A DNA stretch of 64,000 nucleotides from Pirellulaceae bacterium. Lineage in GTDB: Bacteria > Planctomycetota > Planctomycetia > Pirellulales > Pirellulaceae. A model generated the notes under the pieces. That model was not told the DNA's origin. It searched no databases and saw nothing but the letters and a program-made list of their open reading frames with translations. Location: positions 124,001 through 188,000 of the forward strand of contig JAHBXS010000005.1 of the NCBI GenBank assembly GCA_019636375.1. The letters run 5' to 3'. Positions 9,120 to 20,000 of this stretch are shown here, one piece after another; the stretch's first letter is position 1; every line of letters starts with the position of its first letter. The translations under genes and the position numbers were made by a program.

Positions 9120-11168
9120 TTACCCTCTAGCCCGTCGCCGAAATCCCAAGGCTGCAACGAGCGTCAATAAGCAAAGTGACGAGGGCTCAGGAATTGTCGA
9201 ATAGCCGATGTAAGTGTACCCGTCTCCGCCGTCAAAGATCGAGGTGGCAACCGGAGCATTGACCGCAATCCGCCCGTCGTTGAGTAGGGCGGTCAAAGAG
9301 GCAACTCGATTATCGCCGAAGGGGTTGATCCAGCGAAAACCCCAATCCACTCCAACACCGACCTGTCCGTCGAAGTCCAAAACCATTTGGCTTGTCGCAT
9401 CGATCGTTAGCGAGTTGCCGTTGAGGGTTAACCCATTCAAATCGCCTATGGATTGAATCACATTTAATTTAGAATTATCGAGAATACTCAAGACATCCTG
9501 AACGATATCGTCTCCGCCAGTCAAATCCAGCGAGCTACGGTCAAACAATAGCTGGTTCACCGTAATTGCTCCGTCATTTAGCAACTCGCCGCTATTGTCA
9601 AACCTTCCGACATAAAATCGATTAGCTGAAATGTCAAAACCGTTCGCCGAGACGATTGCCGCATTGGCGCCCGTACCAAAAATCTCCAAATCCCCTGACA
9701 AGGCGAGGTTGGCACCCAAATTAATCAACGATCCCTGTCCATTCGCCTGGGCCGAAGTTGACAAATTCGTTGTTGCTGCTGTGGTTAAGGTACCACCACT
9801 AAGGGCAATTCCAGTTTGGGCTGCAGTGTTCGCATGCAGACTAAGCGATCCGCCGCTCGTCGCTCTGACTTGGTTTGCCACGCTGTCACCAGCATTCAAT
9901 GAAAAGCTCCCTCCGCTCGACTCCAGGTGCCTTGTGGCAGTGATCGTGCCTCGATTGATGATTTCTCCATGATTTCCAAAACGCCCCACGAAAACGTCAC
10001 GGACAATAATGTCAAAGCCATTGGCGTTCACCGTTGCAACATTGACGCCAGTCCCCCGAATATCCAAGTCTTGCGAGAGCACCAAGTCGGCTCCCATATT
10101 GAGGAGTGAGGACTGTTGGTTTACCAGTGCAGATGTTGAAAGATTTGAAATGGCTACGGTGTGGAGTGTGCCACCACTTACTGCCTGACCATTGAGTGCC
10201 GCTGTATTGGCGTGCAAAAAGAGCGTCCCACTATTGGTCGCTCTTACTTGATCAGCCACACTGTCATTAGCCCCCAATGCAAAGGCCCCACCACTTGACT
10301 CCAAGTGCCTTGTGGCAGTAATCGTGCCTCGATTGATGATTTCTCCATGATTTCCAAAACGCCCTACGTAAATGTCGCGGGCGTAGATGCTAAAACTGTT
10401 CGCATTGACCGTCGCTACATTTGCTCCTGTTCCACGAATGTCGAGGTCTTCAACCAAATGTAGATTGGCACCCAAATTGAGTGTGGAGTCTTGAATATTC
10501 ACCAATACAGCTTGGGTGACATTCCCACTGTTGGCTGTTGTAACGGTACCGCCGAAATCAACCGTGAGATTGTTTGAGACGTCAGCGACGGCATAAGCGA
10601 AGCTGCTAAGGTTGCGTACACGCATGGATCCCGTATTCAGCGTTCCACCATTGTGAAGGACAATGCCGGTCGCCGTGCTCGCGAATCCCAGCTCGGTCGT
10701 CCCAGAAACATTGAGAGTCTGACCATTGAGATTTAACGTTCCTGTTCCTCCGGCCGACCGACCGATCGAAAGCTGAGCGACGTTCGTCGCACCCGACAGA
10801 AAAACAGAAGCGGTGGCAGAAGCTCCGATCGGAGAACTCGAGCCAATATAGGCCGTATCCAACAAGCCGGGGGGCCCTCCCCCGGGTGTCCAGCTAAGCG
10901 AATTTGACCAGTCGACATTGACTCCAATAGCTCCGAATGTGGCTTGCCCGAATACTGACGATTCAGCTCCAATCCCAAGAAAAATTAGAAGTGCTATAGT
11001 GCTCCCACAGAAGATCCTCGATATTTCACTGAATTTTTTGTTTTTAAAACGTCCGCAAAACGTGGAGCGGGGGACTGCAAATTCGCCACACGGATTAGAA
11101 TTAGCCATTTCAGGGGTTCCAAGTCGTCTTGATTCGAGTGGTTTAAATTCAGCGGCATCATGACGCAC
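9120..11168 (-). CDS. PEP-CTERM surface/secreted protein with internal repeats
   Basis: 682 residues. A hydrophobic export helix (IALLIFLGIG, about residues 57-66) follows an unusually long charged N-terminus, so translation may begin at an internal ATG such as 11108. The body is Gly/Asn/Thr-rich beta-helix-like sequence with repeated segments: TVNAN, VGRFGNHGEIINRGTITATRHLES and LSGGTL elements recur with a 378-base period (126 residues). The C-terminus reads IPEPSSLCLLTLVAALGFRRRARG, the classic Pro-Glu-Pro, hydrophobic helix, Arg cluster that exosortase recognises. Such proteins are sorted to the outer surface or extracellular matrix. No exosortase gene is in the window. A second PEP-CTERM gene lies upstream on the same strand, beyond an IS66 remnant. 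Ligand unknown. Confidence 0.88.
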   Translation of the reverse strand: MRHDAAEFKPLESRRLGTPEMANSNPCGEFAVPRSTFCGRFKNKKFSEISRIFCGSTIALLIFLGIGAESSVFGQATFGAIGVNVDWSNSLSWTPGGGPPGLLDTAYIGSSSPIGASATASVFLSGATNVAQLSIGRSAGGTGTLNLNGQTLNVSGTTELGFASTATGIVLHNGGTLNTGSMRVRNLSSFAYAVADVSNNLTVDFGGTVTTANSGNVTQAVLVNIQDSTLNLGANLHLVEDLDIRGTGANVATVNANSFSIYARDIYVGRFGNHGEIINRGTITATRHLESSGGAFALGANDSVADQVRATNSGTLFLHANTAALNGQAVSGGTLHTVAISNLSTSALVNQQSSLLNMGADLVLSQDLDIRGTGVNVATVNANGFDIIVRDVFVGRFGNHGEIINRGTITATRHLESSGGSFSLNAGDSVANQVRATSGGSLSLHANTAAQTGIALSGGTLTTAATTNLSTSAQANGQGSLINLGANLALSGDLEIFGTGANAAIVSANGFDISANRFYVGRFDNSGELLNDGAITVNQLLFDRSSLDLTGGDDIVQDVLSILDNSKLNVIQSIGDLNGLTLNGNSLTIDATSQMVLDFDGQVGVGVDWGFRWINPFGDNRVASLTALLNDGRIAVNAPVATSIFDGGDGYTYIGYSTIPEPSSLCLLTLVAALGFRRRARG
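9680..10450 (-). repeat. 378-bp tandem repeats within the PEP-CTERM gene
   Basis: Two to three copies of a 378-base unit. The segment CTTGTGGCAGT through CCAAAACGCCC is almost identical at about 9932 and 10310, exactly 378 bases apart; a third, more diverged copy lies nearer the 3' end. The spacing keeps the reading frame (126 codons). The high identity of two copies suggests recent duplication. Confidence 0.8.
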
Positions 11169-11475
11169 GCTGCATTAAACAAAAAGCAACACGAAACAGA
11201 GAACCTTTCACCAATTTTTGACTTTTTTGAAAAAATCCAATACTTCAAACCTTTTCGGTGAGATGGCAAACCGCTTGAATTCCATCATCATTTGGAATGT
11301 GAAAAATTTGTAAAAATTTGCACGTTCTTCCCATAATATCTCCAAGGTCGAGTTCTTTTCCAGCTAAACAATTCGACAATGATTGTCAAAAGTTCCATAC
11401 CGAATCAGCCAAAATGCGTAGCACCTCAGGCGTCTGAAGCAAATTTTCGTGGATTTGGTGACAATACGCCCGTCT
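11169..11475. other. Intergenic, AT-rich, upstream of the PEP-CTERM gene
   Basis: About 300 bases, AT-rich between 11210 and 11330. It probably contains the promoter for the leftward PEP-CTERM gene. I see no gene and no definite promoter hexamers. Confidence 0.4.
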
Positions 11476-12330
11476 CTAGATAGATTTGATTGCGGTAATG
11501 ACGGTCTTGATCAGCGCGTGGTCGTGCTGCTTAAACGTTCGGTAAACGGAATTCATTCTAGATTGGAAGTCAGCTCCGTGTTCAGATCGATTTCCGGCAT
11601 TTTTTTTGGGGATGAGGACCGTCGTACAAATCGAACGCTCGGCATGATTGTTTTTAACGGGGACTCTATCTCGACGCAGCAGTGCAGACACGTCCCGCTG
11701 ATTTCAGCGAAGCAGTTTGTTCAATTTTTTTGCTTGTCCGTTGGGCGACTGCATAGCGATCATCTCCTGCATGCGATGTTCAAGTCAGCGGCGACGACTT
11801 GCGAGCATGTCGACTTCCTGTTCTTCATGGTTTTTCAATAGCCGAATCGCGTCTCCTAGCAATCTTCGCAGCATTTTCTCGAAGGCCGCTCAGCCCACGT
11901 CAGATGACGCGATTTTCATGGCTTGCTCCAACTCAAGCAGCTAATGCGACAAACGAATCTGATGATCTGCGCAGGTCACCGCGTTGGAGGCTACACCTAG
12001 TTCGGTCACCAAAGTCCTGTTAACTCGGGAAGAAAAACAATTCATGAGTGCATGTGATCCGCATGAACGATCAATCGGGCAGGGTCTGTTTTCTACGTTG
12101 CTAAAACACCATTGTTGGTTGGTGTTGCGATCCACTCACCGGCCTGTCTCATCAACTTGAATCACCGCCGACTCCAGCGAATGCTGGTGAACTTGCTGGC
12201 ACCACGTAATACGAATTTGTTGTCGGCGATACCACCTCGGCGTCAGCCCGCCCAAAACTGGTCTAAGGTTGGAAGTGTAAAATGACGACACCCACCATCT
12301 GGCTGAGCGTATCGTCAAGAAAATGAGTCG
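11476..12330 (-). pseudogene. Decayed IS66-family transposase
   Basis: Leftward translation shows IS66 transposase landmarks in the right order but broken by stops. VIQVDETGR near 12150 is the DETGW catalytic motif with W changed, directly followed by TGA. Then come WCFSN...PIDRSCGSHAL, AVTCADHQIRLSH, a stop, LLELEQAM near 11930, and finally KNNHAERSI, GNRSEHGADFQ and MNSVYRTFKQHDH near 11490-11650. These match the C-terminal half of the family. The N-terminal zinc-binding part, the accessory orfA/orfB genes and clear terminal inverted repeats are not seen. It is a fossil insertion between two PEP-CTERM genes, with at least two premature stops. Confidence 0.8.
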
Positions 12331-12662
12331 CTTGCTCGGCGTTAAATTTCGGCAACTGCCTTTGGGCGATCGTCTAGGTTAGATTCGTTTCGACCTGCGA
12401 AATAAAATAGTCTTGTAAAAGCCACCCGTTTCGCTAAACATCAATTTCAGTTCGCTTATGTATTGCCTAGTTCGTAGCGTAGAGTGTCAGCCAAGGCCCA
12501 GATTGGCCAACCGAATCCGCCGGTTTCCCCAGCAGCGGAACCATTGAGCTTTAGGCGCATCAGCCTAAACCCTTAAAAGCCCTGAAACTCGAATTCGATA
12601 TAGAATTTAAGTTGTGGAGCACTCCATTCTGAACGATCTTTTCACTTTAGAGATATTGATTC

Positions 12663-15600
12663 CTAGCTCACTCGCGACCGTCGCCGAACCGCCAAGCCAA
12701 TACAAACCATTCCGACGAGCATCATTGCACTCGGCTCTGGCACTGCGGTGAACGTCAGGTATACCGCATCATTAGTCACACGCAATCCCCAGTCGGCGTT
12801 CGGCCCTCCTTGGATGTTCAGTTGTCCGTTGGACCAGACGCTTTGGATATTCATCGAAACAGCATCGACGATTTTCCATTCGCGGTTGCCCGACCAGATC
12901 GGGTCATTGAAATCATTGAGTCCACCAAAACTGACTTGCAACATCGACGTTGCATCAACATTGAGCGCGCCTCCCAGAATTCGGACCCAGTCGTTATCGA
13001 TCCCGGCGATAGGATCACCGTTGGCATCATCGTCGATCTCGACTAAATAGGTGCCTTTGACCCAAAGTCCGTTCGTGAAACTCAGCACCCCCGTCGAGTT
13101 GCCTGGAGACAGCACGCCCCCCTGCTCGATCGTCACCAATCCACCGGCCAGAATCCCGCCGTTTCCAGTCAACAAGCCACCGGATTCAACATTCATTCCG
13201 AGTGAGGAAACATCCAGCGACTTGCCACCGCTAACAATCAGTGTTCCAGCCATTGACCTGAGTGTGCCACCGTCCAGACCAATCATTCGTGATTGCGAAC
13301 CGTTGAAGTGAACCGTAGTGTCGGCTCCAATGTTTGCGATCGTGCGATTGAAATGAATTTGCCCATTGCCAAAGGCTTCGTACGTGCCACCGGTCAACGT
13401 CTGAGTGCCGGCATTGTAGTTTGTCAGATTCCAATATTGAGTACCACTGATGAAGATTAGCCCTCCATTGTCCGCTCGCAGGGTTCCGTTATTGGTCAGA
13501 CTGGAGTTCACGAACCCACCGAAACTAATGGTACTCGATTGGTTTACAACATTCATTGCCGCCAATATCAATCCATTATTGATAAAACTTCCGTTGTTCT
13601 GAATGTGGAGTGAGCCGCCTGAATTATTACTCTCAAGCGTCCCGTTGTTCACCCAGTTTCCATTGCCGCCAAGACTGCTTACGTTAAAGTTACCGATTCG
13701 CGAGATTTTTCTGCCTTCGGCAATTGTGACCGTCTGGCCAGCGGTGCCTGAGTGGATTGATCCAAATCCACCGCTGTCGCCCAGCAGAAAGTCTGTTTCC
13801 AAAGTTTTTCCCGTCAAATACATGATGTACGTATTGCCACCAATCTGCGGCGTAAATCCAGCTTGAAAATCCGTGGTACCCTGAAAATTCCAGATGGCAC
13901 CACTATTGGTTCGCAGCACCTCTTTGTTGCTCGCATTACCCAGGAATACATTATTGAGAATCGGTGAACCGACGTTGGTCAAACGCACGCCCGGATCGGC
14001 GGTGATGGTGCCTCCCTGGATACTGCCGTTTTGGATCGATAGCACCCCGCGCGCTGTTGTCAAATTCAAGGTCGAAGCTGAGTTATTGAGGGTTACTCCA
14101 CTCAATTGCACAACGCCTCCGCCAGTCGTGTCCCAATTGCCAAGTTGGGCTGTCGTAAGATCCTCTCCGATAACGATACTCCCGCCCGTGTTGGCTTTTA
14201 GCAACCCATTGTTGGTGAAGCTGGAGACGTTGTTCAAAACCGTAATGAAGTTCGTCCCGCTACCCGGCGCAGCCAAAATCAAGCCATTGTTTTCGAACGC
14301 GCCATTGTTTCGGATGCTGAGCGAGGCACTTGTCGTCAAATTCTGAATCGTGCGGTTGTTGATCCAGTTCCCGACTCCCTGAATATTCCCGGCTCCGCCC
14401 ATCGAGATCATTCGTCCGTTATCGATGGTGAGGGTCTGCCCTGCCGTGGCCGAGTTGATGTTTCCAAAACCCGCGACACTGCCTAACACAATGTCCGTAG
14501 CCAATGACTTGCCAGTTAAATAGCTGACGTTGGAATTGCCAGTTATGTTCGGAATAAAGTCGGAATAGAAATCCGTTGTGCCTTGAAAGTTCCAATTGGC
14601 ATTGCTATTAATTTGCAATACATCTTTGTTGGTCAAATTCCCTAGTACGACATTGTTTAACGTGGGCCCTCCGGAGCTGATCAGTTTTATGCCCACATCC
14701 GCCGTGATCGTGCCGCCTTGAATTGATCCGCTGTGGACATTCAAGTTTCCCCTTGATGTGGTTAGATTAAGAGTCGCGGCATTGTTATCAAGCGTGATTT
14801 GGCTCAGTTCAACCACACCGCCCCCAGTCGTATCCCAATTTCCAAGCTGGGCGGTGGTCATGTTTTCGCCGATGGAAATCTTACCTCCAGTATTTGCTTT
14901 AAGCGTCCCATTGTTGGTGAAACTGGCAAGATCACTTTGAATGGTGATGAAGTTTGAGCCAGTCGTCGGAGCGGCCAGGATCAACCCGTTGTTCACAAAC
15001 GTCCCGCTGTTTCGAATGGTAAGCGAAGCGTTGGCAGTTAAGTTTTGGATGGTGCCGTCATTGACCCAATTTCCCGCACCTCGAATAGAACCCGAACCGC
15101 CCATCGAGATCATCCGATCTTCATGAATGGTGATCGTTTGACCAGCGGTTCCCGAAGTGACTGTTCCGTTCCCAGACGCACCCGAACCACCCAGCACAAT
15201 ATCGGTGGCCAGTGTTTTGCCAGTCAAATAGTTGACCCAGGAATTGCCGATGATGGTGGGCGTGAAGCCCGTTTGAAAGTCGGTCGAGCCTTGGAAATTC
15301 CATTGACTGTTGCCATCCAATCGCAAGACGTCTTGGTTGATCGCATCCCCTAACATGACATTATTCAAGGTCACCGTTCCACCTTGAAGCCGAAGCCCAG
15401 CGGTGCTGGTAATCTTTCCGCCATTGATTGTAGCCCCATTAGCATGTACCGAGCCGCCAGTTATATTCATGGTGCCGCCCAGATTGACGATCCCGTTGAT
15501 GGTTGCAGCACCGTTCTGGTGGTTCCAGTCAGTCAGGCTCAGCGTGCGTCCTGACTGCAAATTGAACGTCAGATTTGCTGAGTTTAAGGTCAGGCTCTGA

Positions 15601-15827
15601 ATCGTGCTGGAAATTACGTCATAGTTCACCGTATAGGGCGCGCCCGTGGCGTCAATTAAGACCTGCGCCACAGATGTCGGAACCTCGTTTACGTTCCACC
15701 GCGCTGGGGTACTCCAGCTCCCGGTTGTTGCAGAATCCCAAACGTGGGTCTGAGCGACAACTGTTGGTTCAGGAAAAAACATGCTGCTCCAAAACAGCAA
15801 ACCAATAACAAACGGCGATTTTTTCAT
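12663..15827 (-). CDS. Large PEP-CTERM protein with three ~235-residue repeats
   Basis: 1054 residues from ATG 15827 (MKKSPFVIGLLFWSSMFF signal peptide); an upstream in-frame start at 15902 would add 25 residues before the signal. The body is a beta-helix-like, Asn/Gly/Thr-rich array. Modules containing LNNVxLGN, NWNFQGTTDF, YLTGKxLxTDxxLG, SGTAGQT and NGLILAA recur three times with 702-708 base spacing, each unit closed by LGNWDTTGGGVV. A segment ending in LRVTNDAVYLTF precedes the C-terminal VPEPSAMMLVGMVCIGLAVRRRSR, an exosortase (PEP-CTERM) sorting signal. It should be exported and surface-anchored or released into matrix. A copy of its last 90 or so codons lies near 5300-5577. The repeats resemble autotransporter-type adhesin modules; binding partners are unknown. 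Confidence 0.88.
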   Translation of the reverse strand: MKKSPFVIGLLFWSSMFFPEPTVVAQTHVWDSATTGSWSTPARWNVNEVPTSVAQVLIDATGAPYTVNYDVISSTIQSLTLNSANLTFNLQSGRTLSLTDWNHQNGAATINGIVNLGGTMNITGGSVHANGATINGGKITSTAGLRLQGGTVTLNNVMLGDAINQDVLRLDGNSQWNFQGSTDFQTGFTPTIIGNSWVNYLTGKTLATDIVLGGSGASGNGTVTSGTAGQTITIHEDRMISMGGSGSIRGAGNWVNDGTIQNLTANASLTIRNSGTFVNNGLILAAPTTGSNFITIQSDLASFTNNGTLKANTGGKISIGENMTTAQLGNWDTTGGGVVELSQITLDNNAATLNLTTSRGNLNVHSGSIQGGTITADVGIKLISSGGPTLNNVVLGNLTNKDVLQINSNANWNFQGTTDFYSDFIPNITGNSNVSYLTGKSLATDIVLGSVAGFGNINSATAGQTLTIDNGRMISMGGAGNIQGVGNWINNRTIQNLTTSASLSIRNNGAFENNGLILAAPGSGTNFITVLNNVSSFTNNGLLKANTGGSIVIGEDLTTAQLGNWDTTGGGVVQLSGVTLNNSASTLNLTTARGVLSIQNGSIQGGTITADPGVRLTNVGSPILNNVFLGNASNKEVLRTNSGAIWNFQGTTDFQAGFTPQIGGNTYIMYLTGKTLETDFLLGDSGGFGSIHSGTAGQTVTIAEGRKISRIGNFNVSSLGGNGNWVNNGTLESNNSGGSLHIQNNGSFINNGLILAAMNVVNQSSTISFGGFVNSSLTNNGTLRADNGGLIFISGTQYWNLTNYNAGTQTLTGGTYEAFGNGQIHFNRTIANIGADTTVHFNGSQSRMIGLDGGTLRSMAGTLIVSGGKSLDVSSLGMNVESGGLLTGNGGILAGGLVTIEQGGVLSPGNSTGVLSFTNGLWVKGTYLVEIDDDANGDPIAGIDNDWVRILGGALNVDATSMLQVSFGGLNDFNDPIWSGNREWKIVDAVSMNIQSVWSNGQLNIQGGPNADWGLRVTNDAVYLTFTAVPEPSAMMLVGMVCIGLAVRRRSRVS
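13240..15370 (-). repeat. Tandem ~705-bp in-frame repeats in the large PEP-CTERM gene
   Basis: Equivalent points (the codons for LNNV) fall at about 15359, 14651 and 13949, giving unit lengths of 708 and 702 bases (236 and 234 codons). Each unit carries the same order of sub-motifs. The units are related but clearly diverged, so the array is older than the near-identical repeat in the neighbouring PEP-CTERM gene. Confidence 0.8.
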
Positions 15828-16226
15828 AAAAATCAGGCTTCCAAAAAAGGCGTCTAAAATCTGGCAAATCCGACGAATCGAACTTCGCGTCAACAAGAAC
15901 ATCCATCTTCTAGGCCTTTTCGCGCCGGAATTTTCGAATTATTCGCAAAATTTTAAAGTTAACAATTTTCGGCAGCACTTGGCCTGCAATGGCCCGATCT
16001 GAAGCTGCACGTTGGTCCTGAATTGTTCAGTCACAATATCGAAAATGGGGTTATCGCACATCAGGAAATGAATGGTTCGATTGAAAATCAGGATCGGGCC
16101 GAGACCAGTTTTGACTTTTTCAGATCGTTGACCAAAACGCAAAATTGCTTAACATAGCGATTCATATCACTGAACGGCATACGACCAAGAAAAGGGCCTT
16201 TTGAAAGGATTGTCTTTTTTCCGGAA
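15828..16226. other. Divergent intergenic region
   Basis: About 400 bases between the leftward PEP-CTERM gene and the rightward cyclo-ligase gene. It presumably holds both promoters. No gene, RNA or clear operator is visible. Confidence 0.4.
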
Positions 16227-16823
16227 ATGAATCTAGAGCAGGAAAAACGAAGGGCGGCGGGACTTACAGCGCGGAGAGTGCTCACGAAAGAGACTCGCGA
16301 GTTGGCGTCGCAGATAATTTGCGACAGGTTGGCGGTACTGCCAGAGTTTCGGGCGGCTAATCGAATCGGGATGTTCCTTTCGATGCCCGACGAAGTCAAC
16401 CTTCGTCCGTTGGTGTCAATCGCTTGGAAGCAGGAGAGCGAAGTCTACCTGCCACATGTAGTCGGACGGGGCCTTCCACTGGACTTCTATCAATACACGG
16501 CGGAGTCTCAAACCCGCGTCAGTCGGTTCGGCATTGAAGAGCTTGTTCCAGAGATAAGTCAAAGAGGTGAGCCCAGCGACTTTGATTTAATCTTGGTCCC
16601 CTTGGTGGCCTTTGACGAACATTGTCAACGAATCGGGATGGGTGCTGGATACTATGATCGCACTTTGGCTTTTTGTATGGATCAACAGCAGCGGCGTCCG
16701 ATTCTGATCGGAGTTGCCTTTCAAGTTCAACAGCAGCCATCTTGGTCACCTTGCACCTGGGACGTTCCGCTTGATGTGATCATCACCGAATCCGCAGAAC
16801 TGCGGGCCACGGAGTTTCGATAA
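16227..16823 (+). CDS. 5-formyltetrahydrofolate cyclo-ligase
   Basis: 198 residues, normal for the family. The enzyme converts 5-formyl-THF to 5,10-methenyl-THF using ATP, returning folate stored or damaged in that form to one-carbon metabolism. Visible signatures are the N-terminal EKRRAAGLTARR helix, MFLSMPDEVNLRPL, an LPHV strand, and the C-terminal hallmark LILVPLVAFDEHCQRIGMGAGYYDRTL, which holds the Mg-ATP and folate residues. A DVPLDVIITE strand closes the fold. ATG 16227 matches the family N-terminus although no strong ribosome-binding site precedes it. purL starts 186 bases later on the same strand; both serve folate-linked purine synthesis, which supports the call. Confidence 0.92.
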   Translation: MNLEQEKRRAAGLTARRVLTKETRELASQIICDRLAVLPEFRAANRIGMFLSMPDEVNLRPLVSIAWKQESEVYLPHVVGRGLPLDFYQYTAESQTRVSRFGIEELVPEISQRGEPSDFDLILVPLVAFDEHCQRIGMGAGYYDRTLAFCMDQQQRRPILIGVAFQVQQQPSWSPCTWDVPLDVIITESAELRATEFR

Positions 16824-17009
16824 CAAACGGAACCCGATTGACACAAATGATTCCAATGGACTTTGCCAACGGGATCGTTGTTGGCCTCGCCACAAAATAT
16901 TTGGTTATCACTGCGACGGAAGAACCATTCCTTGCCCCTGTCGCATTGGCGGAAATCGCATAAAATGGTGGCGAAATGAGTTTTTTCACCTCCAATCGCG
17001 GGGAATGTT

Positions 17010-20000
17010 GTGGCGCACGCTACCGAATCAACGTCGTTAAATTCGTCTTCGAATGCATCTGAATCTGTCGAAGCCACCGTTTTGTGGCAAGTCGAAATTG
17101 CCAATAGCCCGGGGTTTCCAGACCGTCGCGCGGAAGAGACACTGGATGCAGCGATCGAACTCGGATTGATCGCCGAAGACGCCGGAGTCGCGATCTCTTC
17201 GCGTCGTGGTTTTTTGGTCCAAGGGGCGCTCGACTCGAATCAAGCGAATAGGGTGGCCACCCGTCTGTTGGCTGAACCTGTTGTCCACTCGGCAATGGTC
17301 GGCCAGTCGGGTGACACGAAATTTTTGGCGAGTCTTTCTGACGCTTGTTTGATTTACGTCTTGCCGAAGGTCGGCGTGACCGACCCTGAAGCCGAAAGTG
17401 CGGCAGCGGCGATTCGCGAACTGGGGTACTCGGTTGATCAAGTACGGACCTTTCGGAAGTACGAGATTTCGGGGCTTGATGAAGAGTCGTTGCAGCGAAT
17501 CGCGCGACGAGTCCTTTGCAATGATTCCATCGAAGACTTAGTTTGGGGACCGCTCGCCATCGAGCACTTGTCGTGTGGCTCCGCATACCATTTCGAATTG
17601 CAAACCGTTTCAATTCGTGACGCGAATGACGACGCCTTGTTGCGAATCAGCCGCGATGGACAGCTCAGCTTGACGCTGGTCGAAATGCAAACGATTCAAA
17701 ACTATTATCGCGGATTGGAGCGTGATCCGACTGACATCGAGTTGGAGACAATCGCTCAAACTTGGAGCGAGCATTGCAGCCACAAGACTTTGGCGGGCAA
17801 AGTCCACTATGACGACGGAACGCAATCGCGGCAGTTCAATAACCTCTTGAAAGAAACCATTTTTGCAGCGACGCAAAACATCCGAGCGGAACTTGGAGAC
17901 AATGATTGGTGCGTCAGCGTGTTCAAGGACAACGCGGGGATCGTGAAGTTCACCGATTCGCACAACGTGACCTTCAAAGTCGAAACGCATAACCGCCCCT
18001 CGGCTATCGAGCCCTACGGCGGTGCGAACACCGGGCTGGGGGGGGTGATTCGCGACACGATGGGGACGGGAATGGGGGCCAAACCGATCTGTAGCACCGA
18101 CATTTTTTGTTTTGCTTCGCCGGAACGCAATTTCGAATCACTCCCTCCCGGCGTCATGCACCCTCGACGAATCATCAAGGGGGTTGTCGCTGGCGTGCGG
18201 GACTACGGAAACCGCATGGGAATTCCCACCGTCAACGGTGCGGTTTATTTTGATGATCGCTACATCGGCAACCCGATGGTATTTTGCGGGAACGTCGGTT
18301 TGATCCCGCATGAAATGAGTTTCAAGGAAGCCCAGCCTGGCGACTTGATCGTCGTTTTGGGTGGCCGCACCGGACGTGACGGGATTCACGGCGCGACCTT
18401 CAGCTCCGTCGAGTTGACCGAGGCGAGCGAACGGATGAGCAGCGGTGCGGTGCAAATCGGCAACGCGATCGTCGAAAAAATGGTACTGGACGTGATGCTT
18501 CAAGCTCGCGATCGTGGGCTGTACAACGCCGTGACCGACTGCGGGGCGGGAGGTTTTTCCAGCGCCGTTGGGGAAATGGGGGAAGAGATCGGAGCGGAAG
18601 TCTGGCTCGATCGGGCTCCACTCAAATACGCCGGGCTATCGTATACAGAGATTTGGATTTCAGAGGCCCAAGAGCGAATGGTTTTTGCGGTCCCGCCTGA
18701 GAAGTGGGGGGCTTTTTCCGAACTATGTGCCTCGGAGTCTGTCGAGGCGACGGCAATCGGCCGCTTTGTGCCGACCGGCAACCTCACCCTTCATTATGAA
18801 GATCATCAAGTCGGCGAGTTGTCGATGGAGTTTCTCCACGGCGGACGCCCACCGGTGGTTCGCAATGCCGTGTTTAAGGAACAGCCCGTTAAGCCGTTGT
18901 CTCCGGGTTTTGAAAAGGGGATGTCCGCCGGTGAAGTTTTGCGGCGAGTGCTTTCTTGTCCAAACGTGGCCAGCAAGGAATGGATCATTCGCCAGTATGA
19001 CCATGAGGTCTTGGCGGGCAGCGTTATCAAACCGCTGGTGGGTGTCGAGCATGACGGGCCGAGCGACGCGGCAGTGGTGCGACCGCTGCTTGACTGTGAG
19101 CGTGGGATTGCACTCGCGTGTGGTATGAATCCGCTGCTCGGGGATTTGGACCCGTATCACATGGCAGCTTGCAGCATCGACGAAGCGGTTCGAAATTGTG
19201 TTGCCGTCGGTGCCGACCCGAACCGCATCGGCATCTTGGACAATTTCTGTTGGGGATATACGGATCGACCGGAGACACTAGGGAGTCTCGTGAGGGCGTC
19301 GTTGGCTTGCCAAGACATCGCTCAGACTTTCAAGACTCCTTTCATCAGCGGCAAAGACAGCCTGAATAACGAATTCAGCTACACCGACACTGATGGGCAA
19401 AAGCAAACGATTTCCATCCCCGCCACTTTGTTGATCAGTGCCTTGGGACAAGTTCCCGATGTTTCGCGATCGGTGACGATGGACCTGAAACAACGGGGCA
19501 ACATCCTTTGTGCTGTTGGCTGGACGGGTGCTCACCTGGGTGGCTCTCATGCTACGCTCGTGCTTGGGCTGCATGGTCAGGGAGTCGTGCCACAAGTCAA
19601 ACCGGACCGGGCGAAGGCTCTGTTTGAAAACCTGCATCGAGCGATCTCGTTGGGGCTCGTGCGAAGCTGCCACGACTTGAGCGAAGGTGGACTTGCTGCG
19701 GCGCTAGCTGAAATGGCATTCGCGGGCGGTTTGGGGGCCGAAGTTAACGTGGCCGCGATCCCTGTCGAACCCGGCAAATCCCTGTCGGCGTTCGAGAAAA
19801 TGTTTTCCGAATCTCCCAGTCGATTCATCTGCGAAATTTCGCCGAGTGTGGTTGATGAATTCATGGGCTGCTTTGAGGACGGAGAAGCCGCATTGATTGG
19901 GGTCGTCGAGCCCGCCCCGCGATTGATTTTGAAGCACGACGCCGAAGTCCTCCTCGACGAGTCGATCACTGAATTGAAACAAGTCTGGCAACAAACGTTT

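Noticed and set aside
9214-15808. Many rightward open frames opposite the PEP-CTERM genes
   Set aside because: They are low-complexity antisense shadows with no ribosome-binding sites.
16824-17009. 6S RNA next to the 5-formyl-THF cyclo-ligase gene, as in proteobacteria
   Set aside because: No long bulged hairpin with an open central bubble can be drawn here.
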